Part shown: piece after piece, positions 17,267 through 26,295 of the stretch
Layout: every line of letters begins with the position of its first letter
Numbering within the stretch: the stretch's first letter is position 1
From: Pantoea sp. A4
Lineage (GTDB): Bacteria; Pseudomonadota; Gammaproteobacteria; Enterobacterales; Enterobacteriaceae
NCBI RefSeq assembly: GCF_000295955.2
Contig: NZ_ALXE01000039.1
Coordinates: forward strand, 1 to 64,000
DNA length: 64,000 nt
Reading direction: 5' to 3'
Translations under genes and position numbers: made by a program
The notes under the pieces: generated by a model
Seen by the model: only the letters and a program-made list of their open reading frames with translations
What the model was told of the DNA's origin: nothing
Databases searched by the model: none

Positions 17267-18259
17267 ATGGGTAAATCATTTCTTGCTGTGCTGATATCAG
17301 GGGTTTTATTTCAAGCGGCCTACGCAGCGGACTCACAGCCACTGCGCATTGGCTGGGTATATGCGCTGGCAAACGCACCGGCGCTGATTGCCGAAAAAGA
17401 AGGTTTTTATAAGCAGGAAGGACTGAATGTGGAGCTGAAGTCCTTTGGCGACGGGCCGGTTATCAGTCAGGCGCTGGCCGCACACGAGCTGGATGCGGCT
17501 TACATCGGTGCGACACCGGTGTTTCAGTGGTTCTCTCGCGGGCTCAAGGGGCAAATCATTGCCAAAGTGAACAGCGGGCAGGCCGCACTGATCGTTCCGG
17601 CAAAAAGTGGCATTTCAACGCTGGCTGACCTTAAGGGCAAGCGTATCGCTGGAGTGAAAAAGGGCAGCGGGATGGATGTGCTGCTGCGCGGAGTTGTGCT
17701 GCAGCCAGCCGGGTTAATCGCGGATAAAGACGTGCAGGTGCTGAGTATGCCACCTGGTAACATGCCCGCTGCATTGCAGCAGGGTGTGGTGGACGCTGCC
17801 TTTACATGGGAGCCTTTTATCAGCGAAGCGCTGCTACGCGGTGATGCAAAAGTGCTGCTAGACGTGAATAAAGTTCAGCCTGGATATCCGTGGTACGTAC
17901 TGATGGCGCTCCCGGAGACCTTAAAAGACCGTCCTGATGACGCGGTGAAACTGATCCGCGCCCACCAGAAGGCGGTGGATTTCATCAACCAACACCCGGC
18001 AGAAGCCGATCGCATTATGGCCGAAGCATTTAAGTTGCAGTCCATCAAAACCGCAGACGGCAAAATCCTGGCGCCGGAGGCACTGGTAGAGGAGGCGCGT
18101 AAACGCATCCAGTGGTCAGTATCACTGACGCAGAAGGACGGCGCGTTCTTTGAACAGTTGATGAAAGATTCTCAGTCGGTTGGCTATATGCAGAAAGCCC
18201 CTGGGCTGAATGAGTTTGTTGATACGCAGTGGCTGAAAAAAGCAGGGATCCCGCAGTGA
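17267..18259 (+). CDS. ABC transporter substrate-binding protein, TauA/SsuA type
   Basis: A 330-aa periplasmic binding protein with a signal peptide (GKSFLAVLISGVLFQAAYA then ADSQPLRIGW). The NMT1/TauA-type features are visible: EKEGFYKQEGLNVELKSFGD, LAAHELDAAYIGATP, DLKGKRIAGVKKGSGMD and VVDAAFTWEPF. Members carry sulfonates, nitrate, pyrimidine precursors and similar small organic ligands; the ligand here is not deducible. The stop overlaps the permease GTG start. Confidence 0.87.
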   Translation: MGKSFLAVLISGVLFQAAYAADSQPLRIGWVYALANAPALIAEKEGFYKQEGLNVELKSFGDGPVISQALAAHELDAAYIGATPVFQWFSRGLKGQIIAKVNSGQAALIVPAKSGISTLADLKGKRIAGVKKGSGMDVLLRGVVLQPAGLIADKDVQVLSMPPGNMPAALQQGVVDAAFTWEPFISEALLRGDAKVLLDVNKVQPGYPWYVLMALPETLKDRPDDAVKLIRAHQKAVDFINQHPAEADRIMAEAFKLQSIKTADGKILAPEALVEEARKRIQWSVSLTQKDGAFFEQLMKDSQSVGYMQKAPGLNEFVDTQWLKKAGIPQ

Positions 18260-19002
18260 AGTTAACGCCAAACTGGGGCTGGGCGTCGCTCCCCGTTTTG
18301 CTGGTGGTCTGGATAGCGGTGGCCAGTCACTATCCTTCTTACGTGTTGCCACAACCCTGGGATGTCTGGCGTGAAGCTGTGCGCTGGTTCAGAGACGGTT
18401 CTATATGGGCCCAACTGGGCGCGAGCCTGCTGGAGGAATTCGCCGGATTTGTTATCGCTGTGGTGTTGGCGCTGATCCTGGGCGTCAGCGCTGGCCTGTC
18501 CGATCGATTCAGGGATTTTCTCACGCCGCTGAACAGCCTGTTTATGGCCATCCCGCCTATTGCATGGGCACCGCTTATGCTGCTTATTTTTGGCCTGGGC
18601 ATCGTCTCTATCGTGGTGGTGATTGTTATCGCCGCACTCTTTCCTATGTGCCTGACTATTCAGGAAGGGATCCGAGGCATTCGCGGGGGAGAAGTGCGCG
18701 CGGCGCGCACACTGGGTGCCCGTCCTGCGCAGTTGCTGCTCCATGTCTATCTGCCGAGCTCATTACCGTTTATCACTGCCGCGTTACGTATTGGGTTCAG
18801 CCAGGCCTGGCGTGCACTGGTGGCGGCTGAAATGCTGGGAGCCTCCCAGGGTATTGGCTGGATGGTGGCGATGGGCGGGCAGACTGGCAACAGCAGCCAG
18901 GTGCTGCTGGGGATCTGCCTGATCGGGCTCATTGCGTGGCTGATGGAAAATCTTGTGTTTCGTCGCATCGAGCAGCGTTACCAGCGCTGGCGTGCCCAAT
19001 AA
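18256..19002 (+). CDS. ABC transporter permease, TauC/SsuC type
   Basis: A 248-aa inner-membrane permease with about six hydrophobic segments and the EAA loop GEVRAARTLGARPAQLLLHV followed by YLPSSLPFI. I chose the GTG at 18256, whose GTGA overlaps the binding-protein stop, a typical coupled start; an ATG at 18229 would lie inside the upstream gene. Together with the ATPase and binding protein it forms a complete importer. Confidence 0.86.
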   Translation: MKLTPNWGWASLPVLLVVWIAVASHYPSYVLPQPWDVWREAVRWFRDGSIWAQLGASLLEEFAGFVIAVVLALILGVSAGLSDRFRDFLTPLNSLFMAIPPIAWAPLMLLIFGLGIVSIVVVIVIAALFPMCLTIQEGIRGIRGGEVRAARTLGARPAQLLLHVYLPSSLPFITAALRIGFSQAWRALVAAEMLGASQGIGWMVAMGGQTGNSSQVLLGICLIGLIAWLMENLVFRRIEQRYQRWRAQ

Positions 19003-19017
19003 TTGTGTGAGGTTAAT

Positions 19018-21381
19018 GTGAGTCAGTTTGATATTCGTGATGCAGGTCATTACATCGCCCCTAAAGGCTTATATGAACAAAATAAAGCACGCCCGTTTCT
19101 GGGCAGCGTCACCAGCTCACACACTCAGCTAACAGCAGGTGCCTGGGAAGAGATCCAACTGGTCTATACCGTGGGGGCCAGCGGCCTCGCGGATGGCGCA
19201 TGGCTAAAGCTAGCGTTTAAATTTTACTCAGACTGGGCGCTCTTTCAGACCAGTGACCCTGCTGCTGCGAACTATGTCAGCGCCGAGTATCAGGCCGGCC
19301 CCCTGTTGCCGGGACAAAGCCCTGCCACAGTGCAGCACCTGAAAGTACGTTTCGACCAGAAAGGGCATGAGCGGCCATTTCAGAAGGCGATTCTGATTGA
19401 TATCGTCGACGGCTACATCAACCCTGGAGATAAAATCATTATCCGTCTGGGCGACCGCCGCCGGGGCGGAGGCGGGACCCGCGTACAGAGTTTTGTCGAG
19501 AAAGATTTCCGTTTCCGTCTGTTTGTCGACCCGCTGGGCAGCTCAAAATTTGCTGAAGTACCGGGGGACACGCTGCTGGATATCGTTCCCGGTACCCCCG
19601 CGTCCCTTTCCGTCATTGCCCCCCGGCTACTGGCTCCCCACACCCCTTTCTCCGTAATCATCCGCCTGGATGACAGCTGGGGTAATACCTGCCGGGAACG
19701 ACCACTATCAGGACGGCTGGCGCTGACCTCATCGGAAGGGGAAACGCAGCACCATGACTTCCAGCTGGCCGGACAGGGCTGGGCGATTGCACGTATCGGT
19801 GATTTGCAGCTTTCTGCGGGAGAGTGGTCAGTCAGCGCGACGCTGGGCGCATTACCGCTACTGGAAGGTAAAGCGTGGGTCACGGCCGAAGAGACAGCGA
19901 CAGGCCTGCGCCCGCTGTATGCAGATCTTCATGTGCATTCTGATGACACCGTCGGCACCAATGACACGCTGTATAACCTGAGTTACGGACGCGATGTCGC
20001 CGGTCTCGATATTCTGGGATATACCGCAAATGACTTTAACGTCACCGAAGCGCGCTGGAAACAGGCGGTAAAGCTGATTAATGAGCTGAACCAGCCCGAG
20101 AGCTTTGTCTGCTATTCCGGTACCGAGTGGTGCGGCAATACCTGTGCCGGTGGCGACCACAATGTGGTGTTTCTTGAAGATGACGAACCCCAGTTCCCCT
20201 TTGATAATCAGGGCCGACTGGTGCGCTCTTTCGAGTGGAACGAGTTTACCGCCGGCACTATTAAGCCGGGAGCATGGCCGCTGGACGAGCTTTATGCCGC
20301 CTATGCGCGCGAGCCGCACAAACATCTGCTTATCCCGCACGTCGGCGGGCGGCGCTGTAACCTTGACTGGCACCACCCCGAACTGGAGAGACTGATTGAA
20401 GTCGGCTCTGCATGGGGACAGTTCCACTGGGTCTACGCTGAGGCGCTAGAGCGTGGTTACCGGCTCGGTGCGACTGCTAACAGTGATGAACACCAGGGAC
20501 GCTGTGGGGGGGGAGTGCCTGCCACGGCGGTATTCGGTTCACGTGGTGGACTGACCGGCGTACTGGCCGAACGTTTTGACCGTAAGGGTGTGGCGATCGC
20601 GCTGCGTGCCCGCCACACTTTTGCCACTACTGGTGAGCGCAGCTATGCCGAACTGCGGGCAGGAAATGCACTAATGGGTGACGTGGCTGAGTACAGTTCC
20701 GCTGAGGCACTGAGCTACCGGCTGTTGGGTGATGCCGGCTGGGAAGCGATAACGCTTTATGACGGTGAAAAAGAGGTGTGGCACCGGGATTTGCACGCGG
20801 AACTGGGCCGTTCACAGCGCCACTTCCGTGTACGCCTGAGTGGCGCGCGTATCAAAGACCGCTACCGTGGGGCTTACTGGACAGGGCATATTGACGTCAC
20901 CAGGACCCCCATCAATGGCTTTTCCCTGACCGGCGCTGACCACCCTGAACAGACCGTGTGGCGCGAGAGTCATACGCAGATTGGTTTGCGTACGGACACC
21001 AATGGAGACAGCGACACGGTAACAGTGAGCACGGGTGGGCTGAATGGGGCAACGGTACGCGTGCATCTGGAGATCAGCAGTTACATCAAAGTAGGTGACC
21101 CACTTACACCTCAACCTCATTCATGGTCACCCGTTTTTGACGCAGAGATTGATGGGAAGACCCTTCTGTTATCAGGCAAAGAGACTTTTACGCTGGCGGG
21201 CACTGAGCTGCAGGTCGAGATCGAGCTGGTAACAGAACAGCCACTGCCGCGCGACATCCGGGGTGATATACGGCTTTCAGACCTCAATCTGCCTGAAAAG
21301 TCTGAACATGCTTTGTTTATCAGTGCAAGACAAAAAGACCAGTCGCGGATCTGGACCTCGGCTCTTTTCCTCACGCGTTAA
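19018..21381 (+). CDS. DUF3604 protein, PHP-like metal-dependent hydrolase
   Basis: A 787-aa protein. The N-terminal ~290 residues look like beta-rich domains. From about residue 300 the DUF3604 domain starts with YADLHVHSDDTVGTND and continues with GLDILGYTANDFN, SGTEWCGNTCAGGDHNVVF, LIPHVGGRRCNLDWHHPEL and GATANSDEHQGRCGGG. The His/Asp/Glu residues match a PHP-like metal site. GTG 19018 has a GAGG site and is preferred over TTG 19003. It has no signal peptide. As the last gene after an importer and regulator, it probably acts on the imported compound; DUF3604 chemistry is poorly characterised. Confidence 0.8.
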   Translation: MSQFDIRDAGHYIAPKGLYEQNKARPFLGSVTSSHTQLTAGAWEEIQLVYTVGASGLADGAWLKLAFKFYSDWALFQTSDPAAANYVSAEYQAGPLLPGQSPATVQHLKVRFDQKGHERPFQKAILIDIVDGYINPGDKIIIRLGDRRRGGGGTRVQSFVEKDFRFRLFVDPLGSSKFAEVPGDTLLDIVPGTPASLSVIAPRLLAPHTPFSVIIRLDDSWGNTCRERPLSGRLALTSSEGETQHHDFQLAGQGWAIARIGDLQLSAGEWSVSATLGALPLLEGKAWVTAEETATGLRPLYADLHVHSDDTVGTNDTLYNLSYGRDVAGLDILGYTANDFNVTEARWKQAVKLINELNQPESFVCYSGTEWCGNTCAGGDHNVVFLEDDEPQFPFDNQGRLVRSFEWNEFTAGTIKPGAWPLDELYAAYAREPHKHLLIPHVGGRRCNLDWHHPELERLIEVGSAWGQFHWVYAEALERGYRLGATANSDEHQGRCGGGVPATAVFGSRGGLTGVLAERFDRKGVAIALRARHTFATTGERSYAELRAGNALMGDVAEYSSAEALSYRLLGDAGWEAITLYDGEKEVWHRDLHAELGRSQRHFRVRLSGARIKDRYRGAYWTGHIDVTRTPINGFSLTGADHPEQTVWRESHTQIGLRTDTNGDSDTVTVSTGGLNGATVRVHLEISSYIKVGDPLTPQPHSWSPVFDAEIDGKTLLLSGKETFTLAGTELQVEIELVTEQPLPRDIRGDIRLSDLNLPEKSEHALFISARQKDQSRIWTSALFLTR

Positions 21382-21391
21382 AATCTTTTGG

Positions 21392-21416
21392 CAGCGTCTT
21401 AGGCGACGCTGTTTTT
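21392..21416 (+). terminator. Rho-independent terminator
   Basis: CAGCGTC (21392-21398) pairs with GACGCTG (21405-21411) around a 6-nt loop, followed by TTTTT. It lies 10 bp after the DUF3604 stop and ends the transporter operon. Confidence 0.8.
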
Positions 21417-21524
21417 ATCTTTATAGTGCGAAGTGCACTTAATGTGCTGTTGTGAACCTGAAGGATTGTGGTTATAAAAGCAGCAGCGTGAATCATTAAA
21501 TGAATCAAAAATTCAGGAGGCATT

Positions 21525-22079
21525 TTGCCGATAACGACTTCCCGACTGCATCTTCGCCCCGTAATCAACTCAGACGGAAATGACCTGTTCAGAATTTATG
21601 GCGACCCTGCCACAAATACGTTTAATCCTGCAGGACCGTATCCTGATATTGATTATGCCCGTGATGTTTTGGAACGTTGGCTTAAACACTGGGAAGATTA
21701 CGGTTTCGGAAACTGGGCTATCTCACTAAAAGATAATCCCGAAAGAATTATCGGTTTTGGCGGGCTAAACATTCGCAGTCATGCCGATATTTCTATCAAT
21801 AACCTGGGGTATCGCTTCTCCACGGAGTCCTGGGGAAAAGGCCTCGCGACAGAGTTTGCTATCTATGCAGTCAGCTATGGGTTTAATGAACTCAAACTGC
21901 CTGATATCTCTGCTACAGTAAGAGCAAATCACCTGGCATCACAGAAAGTCCTGATCAATGCTGGATTAAGGCATGTACAGGACATTAATGATGTTAAAAA
22001 TTCGCCAGCCAGCATGCTGTTTACACTGACTCGGGACGAATGGTGTTACCATAAGAGCCTGACATCATCCCAACTTTGA
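21525..22079 (+). CDS. GNAT-family N-acetyltransferase, RimJ/RimL type
   Basis: A 184-aa acetyltransferase (Acetyltransf_3). Opening strand ITTSRLHLRPV, acetyl-CoA motif SWGKGLATEFAIYAVSYGF and the following VRANHLASQKVLINAGL are typical of the RimJ/RimL group. The start is TTG 21525, preceded by a perfect AGGAGG seven bases upstream. It is a monocistronic gene after a terminator. The acceptor is unknown. Confidence 0.82.
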   Translation: MPITTSRLHLRPVINSDGNDLFRIYGDPATNTFNPAGPYPDIDYARDVLERWLKHWEDYGFGNWAISLKDNPERIIGFGGLNIRSHADISINNLGYRFSTESWGKGLATEFAIYAVSYGFNELKLPDISATVRANHLASQKVLINAGLRHVQDINDVKNSPASMLFTLTRDEWCYHKSLTSSQL

Positions 22080-22405
22080 AAATAACCTTCTCTGCCATAC
22101 AGGCCTGAGGCTCTCAGTGCGTTTCGGGGCATTTACGACACATTTCCCCGTGAATATTGTGAAAAAACAAACCTGATGATTTTTTCGTCACCGCATATCC
22201 ATACTCGAAGATCAGCAAAGAATTATTAAATTCAAATGGTTGCATCACGTGCCTTTGCCATCTAGCCGAAGGGCTTACTGATTTTAAGGTCAGAGCGGAA
22301 GTTAGCTTTAAAGGGTAACTAATCCGCTTTACCGGGATACTTATAGAGCCACTTTGCTAAGATACTTACACATAGGCTTATACTGTTCATAAGCCTATGA
22401 AAAAA
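22080..22405. other. non-coding stretch ahead of the ATPase/HNH island
   Basis: No gene supported. Apart from the hairpin at 22371-22399 I see no structured element. Composition shifts to AT-rich from right here, marking the left edge of the second accessory island. Confidence 0.4.
22371..22399. terminator. hairpin at the end of the ATPase/HNH operon
   Basis: CATAGGCTTAT (22371-22381) and ATAAGCCTATG (22389-22399) form a perfect 11-bp stem with a 7-nt loop, seven bases past the HNH stop codon. There is no T-tract on the minus-strand exit side, so it may act as 3'-end protection rather than as a strict intrinsic terminator. Confidence 0.45.
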
Positions 22406-23287
22406 TTAGTCAAAATCTAAATCTACCGCATGATTGGACTGTTGATGCAAATTTTCTGCAGGATGCAAGGAATTCATGTAATCAATAATCTCTTGATTTT
22501 GTAACAAAGCAGAATAAAATGCACTCTTCCAATCTTTTCCAATGTCTTGCTGTGGAATCTCTGATAAACGTTGCTTTAATGCTGTTCTCACGTCAAATTT
22601 TGCATTGGCCAATCTTCTCATCCATTGCCGGAATTCCTTTTTACAATAATGAATAATCCGTGATTTAATTTTTAATTTTCCCGCATGAATAATCACTCTC
22701 CTTTGGTCATCAGCCTGAGTTTCTATAATTGCTTTTAACTTTACCACTACAGATATATCATTACTTTCAGTATCCAATGAGACATTCATTGAAAAACGAA
22801 AATTCTCCAGAAAATTAAAGTAAATAGGATGTATAAACATAGCTGAATTATTTTCAATGCAATAATATTGCTCGCCTTTTACTGGAGCACAACCCCTACA
22901 CTGAGGTACTAGATTATTAGGGAAAATAGAAAATTCAGGCCATCTTCCTTTAGGGATAAAATGATCTAAAGTGTCAGGAATCATTGGGTTTCCGCAGTAA
23001 GGGCAAAAGGAAAGCTCGTGTTCATTTCGTCTTTCAAGTAATAATTTGTTTAATTCTCTCGGTGCTTTTTCATAATAGTCAATTAATAGATCTGAATATT
23101 TTAAGAATGCACTATCAGGTAGCACATTATTACTAGATTCTATCAGGTTGTCATATAACCTGTAATTATCAGAGAGTTCTTCAGCTATAAGATTCAGTTG
23201 TTGAACATTTTCTTTTTTACTTTCTCTTGCCGCATTAAGCCATGTGCAAGGCTGATTTTCCATGAGCTCACCTAAGTATTTCATCAT
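22406..23287 (-). CDS. HNH endonuclease, PtuB/Septu-like
   Basis: A 293-aa protein with a C-x-x-C zinc-framed HNH core: CPYC (95-98), TLDHFIPKG (106-114), SIFPNNLVPQC (120-130) and RGC (131-133). The usual N of C-N-x-x-K is replaced (CAPVKG). Helical flanks surround the core. It starts within the stop of the upstream ATPase (ATGA overlap), and this ATPase-HNH order matches the Septu defence system and the effector pair of Ec78-type retrons. No reverse transcriptase is nearby, so a stand-alone Septu-like system is the better reading. HNH is expected to cut nucleic acid on ATPase release. Confidence 0.8.
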   Translation of the reverse strand: MMKYLGELMENQPCTWLNAARESKKENVQQLNLIAEELSDNYRLYDNLIESSNNVLPDSAFLKYSDLLIDYYEKAPRELNKLLLERRNEHELSFCPYCGNPMIPDTLDHFIPKGRWPEFSIFPNNLVPQCRGCAPVKGEQYYCIENNSAMFIHPIYFNFLENFRFSMNVSLDTESNDISVVVKLKAIIETQADDQRRVIIHAGKLKIKSRIIHYCKKEFRQWMRRLANAKFDVRTALKQRLSEIPQQDIGKDWKSAFYSALLQNQEIIDYMNSLHPAENLHQQSNHAVDLDFD

Positions 23288-24930
23288 TCATCCTCAATAG
23301 AAATATTGTCATCATCTGATTTTGAAAGTGCATAGGCTAATGCATCATTGCCGATATACCCCTTAATTTCAGAAATAGATGAGCTGTCTCGAATAAAATA
23401 TTTATCAATCTCTTTTTGATAAGGCTTGATTACATATTCATCATCGAATACTTCCGAGACTATTACATCTATTGACTCCCCATATGTTTCAACTGAGGAT
23501 CTAAATACTTTGGTGTTCCCTTCAATTTTTCGCAATATAGTTACTGCATCTCTTTCAACTTCACGTGTCAGTATTGATGAATGAGTGGCAATTATAGAAA
23601 AAGATTTTGTTTCATCCAAAATGTTCTTGAGCATGTTTATCAAACCAACTTCAAGCTCAGGGTGTAAGTAAAGCTCAGGTTCATCGAGTATTAATAAACT
23701 TTCTTCTTCAAGTTCAGATATTATTGCCGGAATCATATATGTATAAATTTTCTGACCTGAGCTTAGAGGGATTATGGAACCGTTTTTTTTGAAAATTAAT
23801 CCTTTTTTAAAATTTATGTTTTCTTTAATGCTATTTATTTTGGTTTTTTCGTTTATGCAAACTTCATCACCACCATTATCCAATATCGACACTGAATCAA
23901 ATTCTATTGAAATAGATAATATTTCTTTTAGAAGTTGAAATCTCGTTTTATCATTCCACCAACCGTTTTCTTCATCATAACTAAGTATTTTAATAATTGA
24001 TTCAACGCTTTTTAAAACTGGGTATTCTGGGTCAAAGATTCCATCTTGATTTCTAAACCCTATATAAGAGTATTCATTTACATGTAAACGTTTTCGTTTC
24101 AAGCTTTTTTTGTTAGCTAATGAGCCTTGCCGTGAATATTTTACGGTCAGCTTGTTGAATATTTCATTTTCCGTATAGAAGTCTTCAAATGGTGAGTGTG
24201 CAATAACTATTAACTTGTGAAAATAAGGTGGATGTTCCTCACCGTCTGTAACGCCGGTTATGACTTCACTTATTTTCTTCAATATATGTGTTTTGCCAAC
24301 ACCATTCTTTCCGATTATAAGACAGATATTCGACTTCCCAACCTTTCTTTCCATGTTAAATTTAAAATTAATAGGATCAAAACTATCTCCGAGGCTTTCA
24401 ATGTTCAGATCAAATTTAGTTTTAGGATTATATCTCCCCAGTGCTATTTGATATCCTTTTTTCAAAATTGCAGCAGAAGAACTCCCTCTCATTAAACTAC
24501 CTGAATACCCACCCCATTTAGAGTATTCGCCTTGATTCCCGATAAAATACCCAGCATCACATAAAGACTCTAGCAGAATATCTATTTCCTCAAATTCAAA
24601 TAGTGTGTTTATCTTTTTATAATAGTCTATATCTTCACCAATGGAAACTAACTTAGTTTCAGACAGAGCTCTATTAATGTTAATAATTTTCAATTCAATA
24701 TCTTTACCATGTTCTTTAAAGTAAATTGATGTATTTTCATTTTCTTTGGAAAGCATTTTTATATTGCCAATTTTTATCTTGTTATTATCTCTGACATAAT
24801 ATACTTTGAACGTAATGATATATCCGAAGTCATCCCATGGGACTCCATAGTTAGTTCCTATATGATCCTGAAGCAAATGAATCCCAGGGTGTTTATCAAT
24901 CATTAATGTTTCCGAGTAGTAATAATCCAT
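23284..24930 (-). CDS. AAA/ABC-type defence ATPase, PtuA/Septu-like
   Basis: A 548-aa AAA_15/SMC-like ATPase. Walker A GKNGVGKT (207-214), signature LSSGQ (389-393), Walker B LLILDEPELYLHP (412-424) and the switch IIATHSS (446-452) are intact. The ~190 residues ahead of Walker A are unusual and have no motif I recognise. Overlap by 4 nt with the HNH gene shows a two-gene operon. Both genes are strongly AT-rich. Architecture and pairing fit PtuA of Septu; in characterised systems PtuA forms an oligomer that restrains the PtuB nuclease. Confidence 0.8.
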   Translation of the reverse strand: MDYYYSETLMIDKHPGIHLLQDHIGTNYGVPWDDFGYIITFKVYYVRDNNKIKIGNIKMLSKENENTSIYFKEHGKDIELKIININRALSETKLVSIGEDIDYYKKINTLFEFEEIDILLESLCDAGYFIGNQGEYSKWGGYSGSLMRGSSSAAILKKGYQIALGRYNPKTKFDLNIESLGDSFDPINFKFNMERKVGKSNICLIIGKNGVGKTHILKKISEVITGVTDGEEHPPYFHKLIVIAHSPFEDFYTENEIFNKLTVKYSRQGSLANKKSLKRKRLHVNEYSYIGFRNQDGIFDPEYPVLKSVESIIKILSYDEENGWWNDKTRFQLLKEILSISIEFDSVSILDNGGDEVCINEKTKINSIKENINFKKGLIFKKNGSIIPLSSGQKIYTYMIPAIISELEEESLLILDEPELYLHPELEVGLINMLKNILDETKSFSIIATHSSILTREVERDAVTILRKIEGNTKVFRSSVETYGESIDVIVSEVFDDEYVIKPYQKEIDKYFIRDSSSISEIKGYIGNDALAYALSKSDDDNISIEDE

Positions 24931-25297
24931 TTTAACTCCTTTGAGTGAATAATTATCTAAAAACGCTCATGAGAATTTATTAATTAAACTTCATACATTC
25001 TCTTAACATAGTATGATTTTATAGCGTCGTTCTGAAACTTAATGCTTTGATGGTTTCCAATAAAGCATATAGCCCCAGATTAATAGATACAGTTAACGCC
25101 CTAAAACAAGATTTACACTATAAGAAAAATATAACAAAACATTATCATTATGTAACCCCCCTTAGCATAGGTTTATCAGTTTTTTACCGCATAATCTAAT
25201 AAATATGTGCGTTAGTGAACTATTCATAACTGTTAAACGCTAAGCGAGATTTACAATGTCCGTTGCTGGCACGGAACCGACATATTCAAGAAAAAAA
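24931..25297. other. AT-rich promoter and spacer of the ATPase/HNH operon
   Basis: No gene and no reverse-transcriptase ORF. ACTCCTTT just before the ATPase start gives AAAGGAG on the minus strand. A degenerate third copy of the dispersed motif lies at 25253-25272. I see no obvious retron-type paired inverted repeats, but cannot fold the region. Confidence 0.4.
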
Positions 25298-25384
25298 ATG
25301 TCCGCTCTGAACATGAAGCAGGCGTTTTCCAGATACATAACAAAAGTTGAGCAAGGAGGCCATCCAAGTATTGTTACACCTTGA
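25298..25384 (+). pseudogene. truncated Phd/YefM-type antitoxin fragment
   Basis: A 28-codon frame, MSALNMKQAFSRY followed by ITKVEQGGHPSIVTP and a stop, resembles the N-terminus of Phd/YefM antitoxins (vNMKqA, l..lVEqG...vIt). The DNA-binding start remains and the toxin-binding part is gone. No toxin gene follows. Short, so tentative. Confidence 0.35.
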
Positions 25385-25455
25385 CTGCTGTTATCAAAAG
25401 GCCGTAAGTACGATTTCAATGCCTAAAGCTTCGAGTGGCAAACTGAAAACGTCAA

Positions 25456-25629
25456 TTATCGCATAGCGCATCCAACAAAAAAATTTGCAGGCTCATTGGA
25501 CTCATCGTATGTACGATGCCAGAGCGCAGTCCAAGTGGTATTGATAGCGAATGATTGGCTTAAGAAAATCGGTAAGGCCAGTAAAACCGTAAGCAAACCG
25601 ATGAGTACTTTTTTGATAATGATATTCAT
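25456..25629 (-). CDS. small 57-aa exported or membrane protein
   Basis: Starts MNIIIKKVLIGLLTVLLALP and runs through a signal-peptide-like stretch ending SQSFA, then a short mature part (INTTWTALWHRTYDESNEP...) containing one Cys. GAGAGG stands 8 bases before the ATG, so translation is plausible. Too short for family assignment; it could also be the truncated front of a larger exported protein. Confidence 0.5.
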   Translation of the reverse strand: MNIIIKKVLIGLLTVLLALPIFLSQSFAINTTWTALWHRTYDESNEPANFFVGCAMR

Positions 25630-25722
25630 TTACACAACCTCTCAGAGTCTGCTATACATTGCCTAGATCGTATAGGCTTTCTGGCCTCACCCGTTCTTCC
25701 ACGTGTTCATGAGGGTACCGTA

Positions 25723-26004
25723 ATGAATCAGACTCACACCGTTCCGGAAATCTACAATCCTGATGTGCCGTACGCAGTGAAATGCGAGATAGTCTCGTAG
25801 CTTTTCCGGGCGCTGGCTGCCCATAAACAGGTATCTCTCAATGACTTGAGGGATTATCTTTTGGAAAAAATTCACGTTGATTTTGAAACCTTGAGGGCAA
25901 CCAGGTGGGTATGCTTCTGCTGTATGAGTACCTCTACTGCCAACGCCCTGGAGCCTGCGCCAAAAACAACCTTCACTAATCATCCTCACCACCTCATGGG
26001 ATAG
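25723..26004 (+). pseudogene. gene of 93 codons interrupted by an amber stop
   Basis: ATG 25723 has a good GAGGG site. The frame reads MNQTHTVPEIYNPDVPYAVK and then meets TAG at codon 26 (25798-25800). The same frame continues LFRALAAHKQVSLNDLRDYL, LEKIHVDFETLRAT and on to a stop at 26002-26004, directly before a good terminator. The amphipathic middle looks like real protein. Family unknown. Either a pseudogene or a sequencing error. Confidence 0.45.
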
Positions 26005-26021
26005 TTAATGTGATGGTCCCC

Positions 26022-26060
26022 AACACCTTGTGAGCAATACGCTGACAGGGTGTTTTTTTA
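26022..26060 (+). terminator. Rho-independent terminator
   Basis: AACACCTTGT (26022-26031) pairs with ACAGGGTGTT (26045-26054) with one G-T wobble, and an uninterrupted T-run follows. It sits 18 bp after the end of the interrupted plus-strand frame, supporting that frame as a former gene. Confidence 0.75.
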
Positions 26061-26221
26061 TTAAGAAGACTATCATCCTAAACGTTACGCTAGTGGTTAT
26101 CTGATGTTCCCCCATTGCGGGCGATGAACATGGGTATAACTCTAAGGATTTTAGATCTCTTCCCTGATGACACGGTTGCGTTTTGAAAGTGACTTCATGA
26201 ACTGACAACAAGACACCACTT

Positions 26222-26273
26222 GTTTACCAGTTCAAATTGTCAAATTGACTAACTGGTAAACTGCGCATATAGT
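26222..26273 (+). promoter_or_regulatory. antitoxin promoter with overlapping operator
   Basis: A sigma-70 promoter, TTGACT (26245-26250), 17-bp spacer, TATAGT (26268-26273), lies 22 bp upstream of the antitoxin start. A perfect 11-bp inverted repeat, GTTTACCAGTT (26222-26232) and AACTGGTAAAC (26251-26261), has its right half inside the spacer, and CAAATTG is repeated directly between the arms. This is the expected arrangement for autorepression by the DNA-binding antitoxin. Confidence 0.75.
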
Positions 26274-26295
26274 GTTCATCAAATGGAGGTGCAAC

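Noticed and set aside
25687..25992. Minus-strand 101-codon frame
   Set aside because: It lies opposite the interrupted plus-strand gene that has its own ribosome site and terminator; composition is poor.
24931..26295. Possible retron locus with the ATPase/HNH pair
   Set aside because: No reverse-transcriptase ORF on either strand and no visible paired msr/msd repeats.
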